Positions 49,772 through 59,010 of a stretch of 64,000 bases of DNA are shown in pieces. The notes under the pieces are model-generated. The model had not been told where the DNA came from. It saw nothing but the letters and a program-made list of their open reading frames with translations, and searched no databases. The first letter of the stretch is position 1; the number at the start of each line of letters is the position of its first letter. The stretch is from Natrinema versiforme (lineage in GTDB: Archaea; Halobacteriota; Halobacteria; Halobacteriales; Natrialbaceae): contig NZ_CP040330.1 in NCBI RefSeq assembly GCF_005576615.1, forward strand, positions 1,984,001 to 2,048,000. Reading direction: 5' to 3'. A program made the position numbers and the translations under genes.

Positions 49772-51241
49772 TCAGTCGTCGGTGCTCGCATCCGGTTCGC
49801 CGATCGCCGGAGCCGCCGGATCGTCGGTCACGTCGGCACTGCGCCACGTCCCCCGTCGGTACCAGGCGTAGGCGAGCCCCGCGCCGACGACGTTCGAAGC
49901 GGCGAAGGCGATCCAGATGCCGCGGTACTCCAGCGACGTCTGCGAGAGGCCGTACGCGATCGGAAGCCGGACGAGCGCGTAGGTCACGAGGACGATCGCG
50001 GCGGCGGTGAGCGTTTTTCCGGTTCCCCGGAAGCTGCCGTTGTAGGCTCGCATGACGCCGATGAACCCGAAGGAGGGCGCGACGTATCGGAGGAACGTGA
50101 CGCCGACCTCGATGACTTCGGGGTCGTCGGTGAACGCGGCGGTGATCGGCTCCGCAGCGAGCCACGCCACGACGCCCAGCACCCCGAGGACGACGAACAT
50201 GACTTTGGCGGCGAAGTCGGCGGCGGCCTCCGCGCGGTCCGGTTTGTCGGCACCGACGTTCTGGCCGGTCATCGTCTCGACCCCGCGGGCGACCGCGATC
50301 GCCGGGAGGAAGATGACCGAGAACACGCGCGTTCCGATCCCGTACGCCGCGACGACGTAGGTCGGGAACAGCCCGACGATCACCAACAGCAGGTTGATCG
50401 ACAGCGCACGACCCATGCCCTCGATCGATGCCGGGAAGCCGATCGAGACGAGCTTCTTGGCGAAGGAAAGGTCCGGGCGCATCTGTTGAAGCCGGATTCG
50501 GACACCCCGCGTTCCGCGGAACATAATCGCCAGTCCGACGACGAGCGCGAGCGCGCGGGAGAAGACCGTGGCGATCGCCGCGCCCTGAATGCCGAGTTCG
50601 GGGAAGCTGATCGTACCCACGAGTGGTGCGTTCTCGACGACCGTCCAGCCGAAGATCAGGAACGGGTCGAGGATCACGTTGAGGACCACCGAGCCGAACA
50701 TCACGAGCATCGGCGTGATCGTGTCGCCGTAGCCGCGCATGAGCGCGATGAAGACGAAGAAGCCGAACATGAAGGCCATGCCCAGCGAGATGACCTGCAT
50801 GTAGTCGGTCGCCAGCGGCAACACGTCCGGAGACGCCCCGAGCAGGGCCAGCAGTTCCTCGACGAAGGCGAAACCGACGAGGCCAAGGATTACCGCCCCG
50901 ATCAGCGACAGGGCCACCGTCTGAGAGGCGGCGTACTCAGCCTCGCTCTCCTCGTCCGCACCGATGTGCTGGGCGACGAGGACGCTCCCGGCGACTGATA
51001 ACCCCATCCCGACCGAGATAAGCAGGAAGACCATCGGGAACGCAAAGCTAATCGCCGCGAGTGCTTCGGTACTGTACTGGCCCAGCCAGAACGTGTCGAT
51101 GAGGTTGTAGGCCGTCTGCAGCAGATTCGTCACGATGATCGGCAGCGACAGATAGAACAGCGGCTTCGCGATGCCGCCCTCCGTCAGCTCGAACTCCTCG
51201 CGGCCCTTGAACAGACCGGAAAGCCGGTCCAATAGGCTCAT
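49772..51241 (-). CDS. MATE-family multidrug/sodium efflux transporter
   Basis: A 489-residue protein with twelve helices in two six-helix halves. It starts MSLLDRLSGLFKGREEFELT with GGIAKPLFYLSLPIIVTNLL, the MATE N-terminal motif, and repeats FAKKLVSIGFPASIEGMGRA around residue 255. Exports cations or organic compounds by H+ or Na+ antiport. Overlaps the TetR gene start region by 4 bp, so both are in one operon and likely autoregulated by it. Confidence 0.9.
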   Translation of the reverse strand: MSLLDRLSGLFKGREEFELTEGGIAKPLFYLSLPIIVTNLLQTAYNLIDTFWLGQYSTEALAAISFAFPMVFLLISVGMGLSVAGSVLVAQHIGADEESEAEYAASQTVALSLIGAVILGLVGFAFVEELLALLGASPDVLPLATDYMQVISLGMAFMFGFFVFIALMRGYGDTITPMLVMFGSVVLNVILDPFLIFGWTVVENAPLVGTISFPELGIQGAAIATVFSRALALVVGLAIMFRGTRGVRIRLQQMRPDLSFAKKLVSIGFPASIEGMGRALSINLLLVIVGLFPTYVVAAYGIGTRVFSVIFLPAIAVARGVETMTGQNVGADKPDRAEAAADFAAKVMFVVLGVLGVVAWLAAEPITAAFTDDPEVIEVGVTFLRYVAPSFGFIGVMRAYNGSFRGTGKTLTAAAIVLVTYALVRLPIAYGLSQTSLEYRGIWIAFAASNVVGAGLAYAWYRRGTWRSADVTDDPAAPAIGEPDASTDD

Positions 51242-51873
51242 TCGCCAGCCTCCGTGGGATCACGGTTTCCCGTCTTCGAGCCATCACTGCTCGTCTCGGC
51301 TGCGCGTAGCGTGTCGTCGATGTAGTCGTGGACGTACCGCTTCGTCCGCTCGGGTGACCGATCGACGGCGACCGCCCGCGTCTGCGCGCCGTGGAACATC
51401 GTCGTGAGGAAGTCGGCCGTCTCGTCAGGGTCGACCCCCTCGCGGAACTCGCCCGACTCGAGGCCGTCCGCGACGAGGCCCGCGATCCGATCGTGGAGCG
51501 CGCTATCGAACTCGCTCAGTTGGTTCTGATAGGCCTCGTTGTACGGCGCTTGGGCCTTGATCTCGAGGATGGCCGTGCGGAACTCCTCGGCGGAGTCGTC
51601 GTCCGACGGCGTCAGGAGTTCGTCGAGGAACTCGTGGAGCCGTTCGGCTGGCGTCTCGCCGGGGACCGTCCGGGTCCGCTCCTCGAATCTATCCAACAGA
51701 TACTCCAGAAACGACTCGAGGAGGTCGCCCTTGCCCTCGAAGTGGTAGTGAAGCGTGCCCTTGCTCTTGGTCGATTCCTCGGCGATATCCTGCATCGTCA
51801 GCTCCGCGTACCCGTGTTTGCAGAGTGCTCGATACGTCGCCTCCATAAGATCGTCTCTCGTCTCGTCCGTCAT
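51238..51873 (-). CDS. TetR-family repressor
   Basis: A 211-residue regulator. HTH at about residues 20-50: ELTMQDIAEESTKSKGTLHY, HFEGKGDLLESFL. The C-terminal helical domain binds an inducer. The upstream gap contains an inverted repeat, ATATGGCATACTGACTGGCC, that could be its operator. It precedes the MATE gene with a 4-bp overlap, so the likely role is control of drug efflux. Confidence 0.88.
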   Translation of the reverse strand: MTDETRDDLMEATYRALCKHGYAELTMQDIAEESTKSKGTLHYHFEGKGDLLESFLEYLLDRFEERTRTVPGETPAERLHEFLDELLTPSDDDSAEEFRTAILEIKAQAPYNEAYQNQLSEFDSALHDRIAGLVADGLESGEFREGVDPDETADFLTTMFHGAQTRAVAVDRSPERTKRYVHDYIDDTLRAAETSSDGSKTGNRDPTEAGE

Positions 51874-52053
51874 TCAGAACAGTTCTATATGGCATACTGA
51901 CTGGCCAGTCAAAAGCCCTTCGCAACCAGAGTCACGTTCGGTCGGAGACGTGCCGACCGGTGCTCGAGAACGGTGTAACAGTCGGTGTCGGACGTTGAGT
52001 AGCCGCCGGAAAACGGAACGGACTCCGCGGACGAAGTGAGACCGCGAGGCCGC

Positions 52054-52491
52054 TCAGTCCTGTTCGCGCAGTCGCTCGAGGACTTCCTCGGCGTTTTCGA
52101 CGGCCTGTGCCTTCTTCGCCGGGTAGGCCTCGACCTTCCCGCGGAAGGTGATCCCGGCGCCGAGGCGAACGTCGCCCTCGAAGGCGGCCTGCTTGTCGAG
52201 CCGCAGGAATAGTTCCGTGTTCTCGGTAACCCGCTCGTCGAGTTCGTCGATCAATTCGTCGAAGGACTCGAGGTCGGCCAGCCGCGAGAGGACGTGGCGA
52301 ACGTCGTCGGCGTTCTCGACGCGGGCCGAGAGGACGAGGATGCGGTCGCCGTAGTGGCCCTCGCTCTCGGCGCGTTCGATCTCGAACTCCTCGGGGAGGA
52401 AGGTTCGGAGCGCCTCCTCGACGCGCTTTTCGTCCTCGGTGGCGTAGCAAAACGTCCGTAAATCGACGTAGTGAAGCGGAATCTGTGGCAT
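52054..52491 (-). CDS. RNA-binding protein, COG1325/exosome-linked family
   Basis: A 145-residue protein. It begins MPQIPLHYVDLRTFCYATED; the pattern EERVEEALRTFLPE-like helix, DRILVLSARVENADDVRHVL and FLRLDKQAAFEGDVRLG matches the archaeal RNA_binding family (COG1325), which is often near RNase P and exosome genes. No RNase P gene is adjacent here. Probably acts in RNA processing. Confidence 0.7.
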   Translation of the reverse strand: MPQIPLHYVDLRTFCYATEDEKRVEEALRTFLPEEFEIERAESEGHYGDRILVLSARVENADDVRHVLSRLADLESFDELIDELDERVTENTELFLRLDKQAAFEGDVRLGAGITFRGKVEAYPAKKAQAVENAEEVLERLREQD

Positions 52492-52596
52492 CTGCGATTC
52501 GAATCTCGATGTGGGTAGTGTGGGCGCAGTCGCGTCGGTCCGGCGCGGTGACAGTCGGCGAGCGGACCCGACGGAAAATCGGCCCGCGAGCGGTGG

Positions 52597-52803
52597 TTAT
52601 TCCTCGTCGTCTTCGGCGTCGGCCTCGTCGGCCGCCTCGAGGTCGTCCTCGGGGACGCCGGCTTCCTGTCCGTCCTCGAAGCTGATGGTGTAGGTGACGT
52701 CGCCGAACATCGACTCCATTGTCTGGGAGACGGTACCGGTTTCGCCGTCGAACTCGCTGTGCTCGTCGTGCAGGACGACGCGATCGTCTTCCTCGAAGCT
52801 CAT
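52597..52803 (-). CDS. Small acidic SH3/KOW-like protein (68 aa)
   Basis: From the ATG at 52803 (MSFEEDDRVVLHDEHSEFDG). A beta-barrel pattern (DDRVVLHDE, ETGTVSQTM, TYTISFEDGQ) is followed by an acidic tail. It resembles small KOW- or SH3-like haloarchaeal proteins of unknown role. Same strand as the 58-residue gene at 52892. Confidence 0.6.
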   Translation of the reverse strand: MSFEEDDRVVLHDEHSEFDGETGTVSQTMESMFGDVTYTISFEDGQEAGVPEDDLEAADEADAEDDEE

Positions 52804-52891
52804 AGCCTGTCGTTCCCCGTCTGCGTGTAAAAAGGGACTGATTCGAGCCAAGACGAGAGCGTCGATCGGCGCGGGCGGAGTTCGACGGTAG

Positions 52892-53068
52892 TTATCGCAT
52901 TTCCTCGAGCGCGACGACGGTGTCCGACATCAGCCACGCGTCCTCGCTGGTCGGATCCTCGATACTGAGTGCGAAAAAGGAGTCGCGGCCGTCGTCGACG
53001 GTGATGTGATAGCCGCGACTCTGCAACGAACTGGATCGGTCGGACGTGTTCGATCGGGCGGAACCCAC
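52892..53068 (-). CDS. 58-residue small protein, hypothetical
   Basis: A GTG at 53068 to a TAA at 52892. The C-terminal two thirds (YHITVDDGRDSFFALSIEDP then AWLMSDTVVALEEMR) has a beta-hairpin and an amphipathic helix with haloarchaeal acidic composition, so it is probably real. The first 18 residues are low complexity and the true start may be inside. No family recognised. Confidence 0.5.
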   Translation of the reverse strand: MGSARSNTSDRSSSLQSRGYHITVDDGRDSFFALSIEDPTSEDAWLMSDTVVALEEMR

Positions 53069-53250
53069 GAGTGTGCTCGGGAACCGGCGCTGATAACTCG
53101 CTCGGTCTGCGGTCCGTAACCGCCGTCAGCGGCCGAAACGCCGAGATACCAGGAAATCGACCGACGGCGGGACCCCGGTCGACAGATGCCTCCGGCGACC
53201 GACCGGCGGGCCGCGAGTCGCCGCCGATCGCCAACCCCGTCTCGAGGGGC

Positions 53251-54144
53251 TCAGTTCAGGTCGGCCCGCTCGAAGCGTCGGTAGCCGATCGCGACGGGAA
53301 CGACGATCCAGACCGCCAGCACGACGGCGGCGAACCACTCCGACAGGTAAAACGGCACGTCCCCGACGACGCGGTCCGACACCGCGAGCGTTCCCTGCTG
53401 AAACGCCCCCTGGGGAACGTCTTCGACGATGGTCTCCCAGCCGACCAGCGCCGGCACGTAGCCGTCGACCAGCAGGCTCATAGCCTGCCTGTACGCCTCG
53501 AGCGGGTTGAGCCGGAGCGCGAAGAGATACCAGCCCGGGGCCTCGAGCCCGACGAGGTCCCCCTCGAGCAGGTAGTGGAGCCCGGCGACCAGCGGATGCC
53601 ACAGCAGGGTAAAGAGGATGTAGCTGCCGATCGCGCCGCCCATCGCCTGCGTCCGGGTGGCGGTCATCGCCGAGACGCCGACGGCGATGGCGGTAAAGGC
53701 GGCTCCGAGCAGGAGCGTCAGGGCGACGAACGCGAGCACCGTCCGGACGGGCAGCGAACCGAAGAGAGCGAGCATCAGCACCACGGTGAAGACGCAGGCG
53801 ATGAGCGTCGCAGCGGCGATGACGCCGGTCCGGCTCGCGAGTTTGCCGAAGAGCACGTCGCGGCGGTTGTGGGAGAGCCCGAACAGGATTCGCAGACTAC
53901 CCGACTGGCGCTCCCCGACGATCGCCATGTAGCCGACGACCAGGGCGATGATCGGGACGAACAGCTGGCCGCCGACGTTGGTGAAAAAGAAGATGACGTC
54001 CGTCGCGGCGGGATCCTCGATCTGGGACGACGCGCCGACGGTGACGATCCCCATCAGAACCAGAAAGATCCCGATGATCCCCCAGATCATCCGCGAACGC
54101 ACGATATCCTCGAAGTCCTTGCGCGCGATCGCGACCCACGTCAT
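53251..54144 (-). CDS. ABC-2 type exporter permease
   Basis: A 297-residue membrane protein. The N-terminus, VAIARKDFEDIVRSRMIW, is the amphipathic interface of ABC-2 permeases; six helices follow, with a large extracellular loop near residues 200-265. Translationally coupled to the upstream ATPase (4-bp overlap). Together they form an exporter with unknown substrate. Confidence 0.85.
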   Translation of the reverse strand: MTWVAIARKDFEDIVRSRMIWGIIGIFLVLMGIVTVGASSQIEDPAATDVIFFFTNVGGQLFVPIIALVVGYMAIVGERQSGSLRILFGLSHNRRDVLFGKLASRTGVIAAATLIACVFTVVLMLALFGSLPVRTVLAFVALTLLLGAAFTAIAVGVSAMTATRTQAMGGAIGSYILFTLLWHPLVAGLHYLLEGDLVGLEAPGWYLFALRLNPLEAYRQAMSLLVDGYVPALVGWETIVEDVPQGAFQQGTLAVSDRVVGDVPFYLSEWFAAVVLAVWIVVPVAIGYRRFERADLN

Positions 54145-55187
54145 CGGTCCACCTCCTCGGGGCCCGCCCCGAGTGCGCCTTCGCCGCTTCCCTCACTGTC
54201 GCCCTCTCCCTCGACCCTCGCGTCCGCATTGCGCTCGAGGCCCGCATCGCTGCCACCTACATCGGCGTCCGAGCCAGTAAACGCCGCAAATAGGTCCTCG
54301 AGGGTCGCCTCCTCGATATCGAAGTCGAGCACCGCCGCGTCGGACTCGACGAGCCGATGGACGACCGTCGCCTTGGCGCGCGGATCGGTGTACGAGACGT
54401 GCAGCCCGTCTTCGGCGCGGGTCACGTCGGTGACGCCCGCGATCGCGGTCAGGTCGTCGACCGACGCGCCGGGCGCGCTGGCGACTTCGATGACGAGTCG
54501 CGAGCCCACCCCGGCTGTCTCCCGGAGCCCCTCGATGGTGTCGACGGTGACCAGTTCGCCGTCGTCCAGGATCCCGACCCGGTCACAGACCGCCGCGACC
54601 TGTCCGAGGATGTGACTCGAGAAGAAGACGGTCGTCCCCCGCCTCGCCTCCTCGCGGACGAGTTCCTGCATCGTCCGGATGCCGTGGGGATCGAGTCCGC
54701 CTGACGGCTCGTCGAGGATCAGCAGATCCGGGTCGCCCGACAGCGCCATCGCCATGGCGAGGCGCTGGGACATCCCCTTCGAGTACTCCCCGACCGGCCG
54801 CCGCCCGTCGTCCCGGTCGAGACCGACCCGCTCGAGCAGGGTCTCCGGGTCGGCGTCCCCGTCCTGTGACTCGATCGCGAACTCGAGGTGACGACGGCCC
54901 GACGAGCGGTTCCAGAGGTCGAACCCCTCCGGGAGCACCCCGACGCGGTCGTGGACCGCGTCCGTCTCAGCTTGCGTGTCGTAGCCGAGGACGGTCGCGT
55001 CCCCCTCGCTCGGCCGGACGAAGTCCAGCAGCAGGTCGATCGTGGTCGTTTTTCCGGCGCCGTTCGGCCCGAGGAAGCCGAACACCTCCCCCTCCGCGAC
55101 CTCGAGGTCGAGCGCCTCGAGCGCGACGACGGCCTCGTCGCCGGCACCGTACCGTTTCGTGAGTCCCCGCGTTCGAATTGCCGGCAT
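54141..55187 (-). CDS. ABC transporter ATP-binding protein
   Basis: A 348-residue ATPase. Walker A GPNGAGKTT near residue 42, Q-loop region, signature YSKGMSQRLAMA near 140, Walker B LLILDEPSGGLDP near 162, and the H-loop SSHIL near 195. The C-terminal 50 residues are acidic and disordered. Partner of the ABC-2 permease gene; powers export of an unknown compound. Confidence 0.92.
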   Translation of the reverse strand: MPAIRTRGLTKRYGAGDEAVVALEALDLEVAEGEVFGFLGPNGAGKTTTIDLLLDFVRPSEGDATVLGYDTQAETDAVHDRVGVLPEGFDLWNRSSGRRHLEFAIESQDGDADPETLLERVGLDRDDGRRPVGEYSKGMSQRLAMAMALSGDPDLLILDEPSGGLDPHGIRTMQELVREEARRGTTVFFSSHILGQVAAVCDRVGILDDGELVTVDTIEGLRETAGVGSRLVIEVASAPGASVDDLTAIAGVTDVTRAEDGLHVSYTDPRAKATVVHRLVESDAAVLDFDIEEATLEDLFAAFTGSDADVGGSDAGLERNADARVEGEGDSEGSGEGALGAGPEEVDR

Positions 55188-55319
55188 GTGACTCGCTCAA
55201 CACGAACAGATAGAAATAGCTCAGGGGCTGTCAGCACGACGGAACGAGAACCGTCCCCGTCCGGGTTGACGCAGCGACGGTCGGTAGCGGACCCGATCGG
55301 ACGAGTCGAGTCGACTCCG

Positions 55320-56009
55320 CTACGCTTCGAGTTCGATATCGAGTTCCTCGAGCAGCGTCTCGGCCGCGGCGCTCGAGGAGCCGGGGCCGCGGGCGGTGAG
55401 GAGGTCGCCGTCGACGGTGACGCTGGTGTCGGCGTCGAGTTCGGCGTCCCAGTTGCCGCCGGCGGCTTTCACTTCGTCCTCGACCCAGTAGGGAAGTTTG
55501 CGGCCGTCGGGCATACGGTCCTGCTCGTCGACGATGCCTTCTTCCCACTCGTTGGGGAAGCCGGTCACGTCGCGGCCGTTGACGATGAACGCCCCGTGGC
55601 TGTCCCGAGCGAAGCCGAGCATGCCGACGGCGTGGCAGACGACGAGCGCCTTGCCGTTGCCCTCGACGGCGTCCCGGAGGAGCTGTCGGGCGTGTTTGTC
55701 CTGATTGATGTCCCACGCGGTCCCGTGCCCGCCGGGGAAGACGACGGCGTCGTACCCCTCGGCGTCGGCCTGTGCGACCGGGATCGGGTCGTTCAGCCGC
55801 TCGTCGTTCTCTGCGACCTCCCGGACGTGTTCGGCGGTCTCCTCGCCGACCTCGTCGGGATCGATCGAGCGCTCGTCGACGACCGGCGGGCTGCCCGACG
55901 GCGTCGCGACCGTGATCTCGACGCCGGCCGCCGAGAGCGTCTCGAGCGGCTCGACGCATTCCTCTCCCCAGTACCCCTCTTCGCTGACGACGAATAGTGC
56001 GTCCGTCAT
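55320..56009 (-). CDS. DJ-1/PfpI family protein, HchA/glyoxalase-III-like
   Basis: A 229-residue protein when started at 56009 (MTDALFVVSEEGYWGEECVE). The nucleophile elbow VVCHAVGML has the catalytic Cys near residue 127, preceded by the GGHGTAWD loop. A Glu near residue 12 (SEEGYWGE) matches the conserved acid. The inserted segment (NGRDVTGFPNEWEEG) points to the class I glyoxalase III/Hsp31 branch, which detoxifies methylglyoxal (family inference). Confidence 0.85.
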   Translation of the reverse strand: MTDALFVVSEEGYWGEECVEPLETLSAAGVEITVATPSGSPPVVDERSIDPDEVGEETAEHVREVAENDERLNDPIPVAQADAEGYDAVVFPGGHGTAWDINQDKHARQLLRDAVEGNGKALVVCHAVGMLGFARDSHGAFIVNGRDVTGFPNEWEEGIVDEQDRMPDGRKLPYWVEDEVKAAGGNWDAELDADTSVTVDGDLLTARGPGSSSAAAETLLEELDIELEA

Positions 56010-56161
56010 ATCCAACGCTACGTTCGGGAGCGTAAAAACGACCAGCCCACCCCTCGGTTCTGCCGCAAGTCCCTCTCCTAACATATTAGCGTGCGAGACC
56101 ATCACACAGGCCTGAGGTGGCCTTTTTCGCCGTCGACCCCCTACACTCGAGAAGAGATACC

Positions 56162-56626
56162 ATGGCAGATCGACCCCGCCCGTTCGACGGTATCGACGAA
56201 CTGCTCGACCGACTGAACCGCCAGATCGAGACGGCGACGAAGTCGTGGGAAACCCAAGTCGACCAGCGGAGCCAACTCGATCTCTCGATGAGCGGCGCGG
56301 AGACGAGTCTGGACCTCGCGGACGAGGGCGACGAGTTCGTCGTCACGATCGACGTTCCCGGCTACGAGAGCGACGACCTCGAGTTGCGCCTCTCCGGGCA
56401 GACGCTGGCCGTGTCGGGCCAGCGAGAGCACAGTCAGGATCTCGGGGGCGAGGAGGAGAACTACATCCGACGCGAGCGCGAGACGAAATCGTTCAGTCGG
56501 CAGCTTCGCCTTCCCGAGCCGGTCGACGACGACGCAGTCAAAGCCAGCGTCAACAACGGCATCCTGACGATCCGACTGCCGAAACGCGAGTCGGACGAGG
56601 AGGCCCGGTCGATCGATATCGACTGA
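56162..56626 (+). CDS. hsp20: Hsp20/alpha-crystallin small heat-shock protein
   Basis: A 154-residue chaperone. An N-terminal amphipathic region (1-40), an alpha-crystallin domain (about 48-140; DEFVVTIDVPGYESDDLELRLSGQTLAVSGQR-type strands), and ILTIRLPKR with the I-x-I motif. Binds unfolded proteins as oligomers. Its promoter region carries short A/T runs; the gene is divergent from the DJ-1 family gene, which would fit shared stress control (inference). Confidence 0.92.
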   Translation: MADRPRPFDGIDELLDRLNRQIETATKSWETQVDQRSQLDLSMSGAETSLDLADEGDEFVVTIDVPGYESDDLELRLSGQTLAVSGQREHSQDLGGEEENYIRRERETKSFSRQLRLPEPVDDDAVKASVNNGILTIRLPKRESDEEARSIDID

Positions 56627-56655
56627 GGTGCGAGCGAGCCGAGCGATCGGCTCCA

Positions 56656-57654
56656 TCAATCGTCGAGATTCAATGCATCGAAGAACCGGCGGGTGAGCCG
56701 TTCCCCGACGAACTCGAGGAGTTCGTCGGCGTCGTCGCCGTCGTCGGCGAACAGGCCGAGTTCGATGCGACCGCCGGCCATGTCGTGGTGGCCGCCGACC
56801 GCGCCGAGTTCGTCGAACCCCTCCTCTAACGTCTCGCCCATGTGGACCCGCGGATCGATCGAGCGGCCGCTCAGCCGGATCACGTCGTCGACGATGCCGT
56901 AGACCAAGACCGTGTTCACCCCCTCGAGGTTGAGCAGGTAGTCCGCCGCCTGCGGGAGCGCGTCCGTCTCGGTCGTTTTCCCGGCGCTCGCGACGAGCGA
57001 GGAGCCCCGGCGTTCCCGGCTGGCGATGGCCCGGCCGATGGCGTCTAAGGTTCCCGGGGAAAACGCGCTGCCGTAGAGCTGTTCGAGGGTCTCGAGTTCC
57101 GCGTCGGGGTAGACCGACAGCGCGGCCTCGTACTCGCGCCGGGTCGGCTCGCGAACGAAGTCCAGTCGCTCCCGGTGGAGCGCGAAGAGCAGCGCAGAGG
57201 CGAGCCGCGTGGTCAGGTCGACCTCGAGTTCCCGCAGGTACTCGACGAAGATCGTCGCCGTCGCGCCGTAGTCGGTGCGGACGTCCTCGAACGCGGCGGC
57301 GGCCGACTCGCCGGGGTGGTGATCGACGACGACGTCGGGCGTGACCGCCGACGGCACTTCCGTGTTCGCGCCCGGACTGCTGTGATCGACGAAGCTCACG
57401 CTGTCGTACTCCTCGAGATCGGTCGTCGAAATCGTCTGGAGGCTGATGTCGAGGAGGTTGACGAACGCGCGGTTTTGCTGGTGGGATATCTCGCCGCCGT
57501 AGGCGATCGTCACGTCCCCCACGTCGTGTTCGTGAGCGATCGCTTCGAGCGCGAGCGCGCTGGCGAGACAGTCCGGATCCGGATTGTCGTGGCAGACGAT
57601 CGCCAGCGAGTCGGTCGTCTCGAGGGCGGACACGAGCTCGGCCGCGCGTGACAT
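56656..57654 (-). CDS. DHH-family phosphoesterase (NrnA/RecJ-like)
   Basis: A 332-residue protein. Metal-binding motifs: DNPDPDCLASA (DxD near residue 25), FVDHSSPG (near 90), VVDHHPGE (DHH near 112), and the DHHA1 domain with GGHHDMAGGRIE near 285. This is the nanoRNase/pAp phosphatase group that degrades short RNA or cyclic dinucleotide products. The exact substrate is open. The last helices are acidic. Confidence 0.88.
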   Translation of the reverse strand: MSRAAELVSALETTDSLAIVCHDNPDPDCLASALALEAIAHEHDVGDVTIAYGGEISHQQNRAFVNLLDISLQTISTTDLEEYDSVSFVDHSSPGANTEVPSAVTPDVVVDHHPGESAAAAFEDVRTDYGATATIFVEYLRELEVDLTTRLASALLFALHRERLDFVREPTRREYEAALSVYPDAELETLEQLYGSAFSPGTLDAIGRAIASRERRGSSLVASAGKTTETDALPQAADYLLNLEGVNTVLVYGIVDDVIRLSGRSIDPRVHMGETLEEGFDELGAVGGHHDMAGGRIELGLFADDGDDADELLEFVGERLTRRFFDALNLDD

Positions 57655-57831
57655 ACCCGTGGTACGTCAACGAGACGCTTGAATCCCGTGTCGCGTCTCA
57701 GTACGCCTGAATGCCACTCTCCGTTCTCGAACGCGATCGCTCACCCCGCCGGCTCTCGCCGCAGCGCGTTTGTGATGATCGACCGTGAGCGAGTGTACAC
57801 TTATTTCACAGCGGCTCACCGAAAGGCGAGT

Positions 57832-59010
57832 ATGCGAGACGCGTACCTCGTCGGCGCGGGGCAGTCGGATTACGGGGCGTTCCCCTCCGAGAGCTACCGA
57901 TCCCTGTTCCGCACGGCGTTCGACGCAGCGACTGACAGCGTACCGAAGGGACTCGAGGCCGGGGATATCGACGAGGCCGTTATCGGCAACCTCGGCGTCG
58001 GCGGCCGCCAACTCGGCCTCTCCGGCCCGGCAGTGACCGAACACGTGGGCCTCGACGGCGTGCCGACGACGCGGGTCGAAAACGCCTGCGCGGCGAGCGG
58101 CTTCGCGGTCCGGCAGGCGGTCCAAGCCGTCAAATCGGGGATGGCCGACGTCGTCCTCGCGGGCGGCTTCGAGATCATGTCCGACATGAGTTCGGACGCG
58201 ACGAAGTACTGGCTCGGCGTCTCCGGGGAGACCGAGTGGGAGCGGCTCTCGGGCACCACCTTCTCCGGCGTCTACGCCCAGATGGCCAGCGTCCACATGG
58301 AACAGTACGGCACCACGCGCGAGCAACTTTCGCGGGTCGCGGTGAAGAACCACGCAAACGGGGCCAAGAACCCCCACGCGCAGTTGGGCTTCGAGTGCTC
58401 GCTCGAGGACGCCCAGTCCGCCCCGGTCGTCGCGGACCCGCTGAATCTCTATCACTGCTGTCCGACCTCGGACGGTGCGGCCTGCGCGCTGATCGTCAGC
58501 GAGGACGTCGTCGACGACTACACGGACGATCCGATCCGCGTCGCCGGCGTCGGCGCGGGCAGCGACACCGTCGGCCTCTTCCAGCGCGACACCTACACCG
58601 GCGTTCCCGCGAGCCAGCGGGCCGCCGAGTCGGCCTACGAGATGGCCGGCGTGGGGCCCGACGACCTCGACTTCGCGGAGGTCCACGACTGCTTCGCCAT
58701 CGCGGAACTGCTGGCCTACGAGGACCTCGGCTTCTGTGAGAAGGGCGAGGCGGGTCAGTTGATCGAGTCCGGCGCGACCGAACTCGGCGGCGATCTCCCA
58801 GTGAATACCTCCGGGGGTCTCAAGTCCAAGGGCCACCCCATCGGCGCGACGGGAGCCGGACAGGTCGTCGAGGCCTACAAACAGCTCACCGGCACGGCGG
58901 GCGAGCGACAGGTCGAGAACCCCGCCCGCGGGCTGACCCACAACGTCGGCGGCAGCGGCGGTGCGTCAGTGATCCACGTCTTCGAGAAGGAATCGGAGGT
59001 GGACGCATGA
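57832..59010 (+). CDS. Thiolase-family (acetyl-CoA acetyltransferase/SCP2-like) protein
   Basis: A 392-residue thiolase fold. The catalytic Cys is in ENACAASGFAVRQAV near residue 86; HDCFAIAE and GHPIGATGAGQVVE are the later active-site loops. The classical C-terminal Cys is replaced by NVGGSGGAS, as in SCP2-type thiolases. Its stop overlaps the next gene by 4 bp, and the partner is an HMG-CoA-synthase-like/OB-fold fusion, the pattern of archaeal thiolase-HMGS-DUF35 complexes (established for methanogens). Confidence 0.88.
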   Translation: MRDAYLVGAGQSDYGAFPSESYRSLFRTAFDAATDSVPKGLEAGDIDEAVIGNLGVGGRQLGLSGPAVTEHVGLDGVPTTRVENACAASGFAVRQAVQAVKSGMADVVLAGGFEIMSDMSSDATKYWLGVSGETEWERLSGTTFSGVYAQMASVHMEQYGTTREQLSRVAVKNHANGAKNPHAQLGFECSLEDAQSAPVVADPLNLYHCCPTSDGAACALIVSEDVVDDYTDDPIRVAGVGAGSDTVGLFQRDTYTGVPASQRAAESAYEMAGVGPDDLDFAEVHDCFAIAELLAYEDLGFCEKGEAGQLIESGATELGGDLPVNTSGGLKSKGHPIGATGAGQVVEAYKQLTGTAGERQVENPARGLTHNVGGSGGASVIHVFEKESEVDA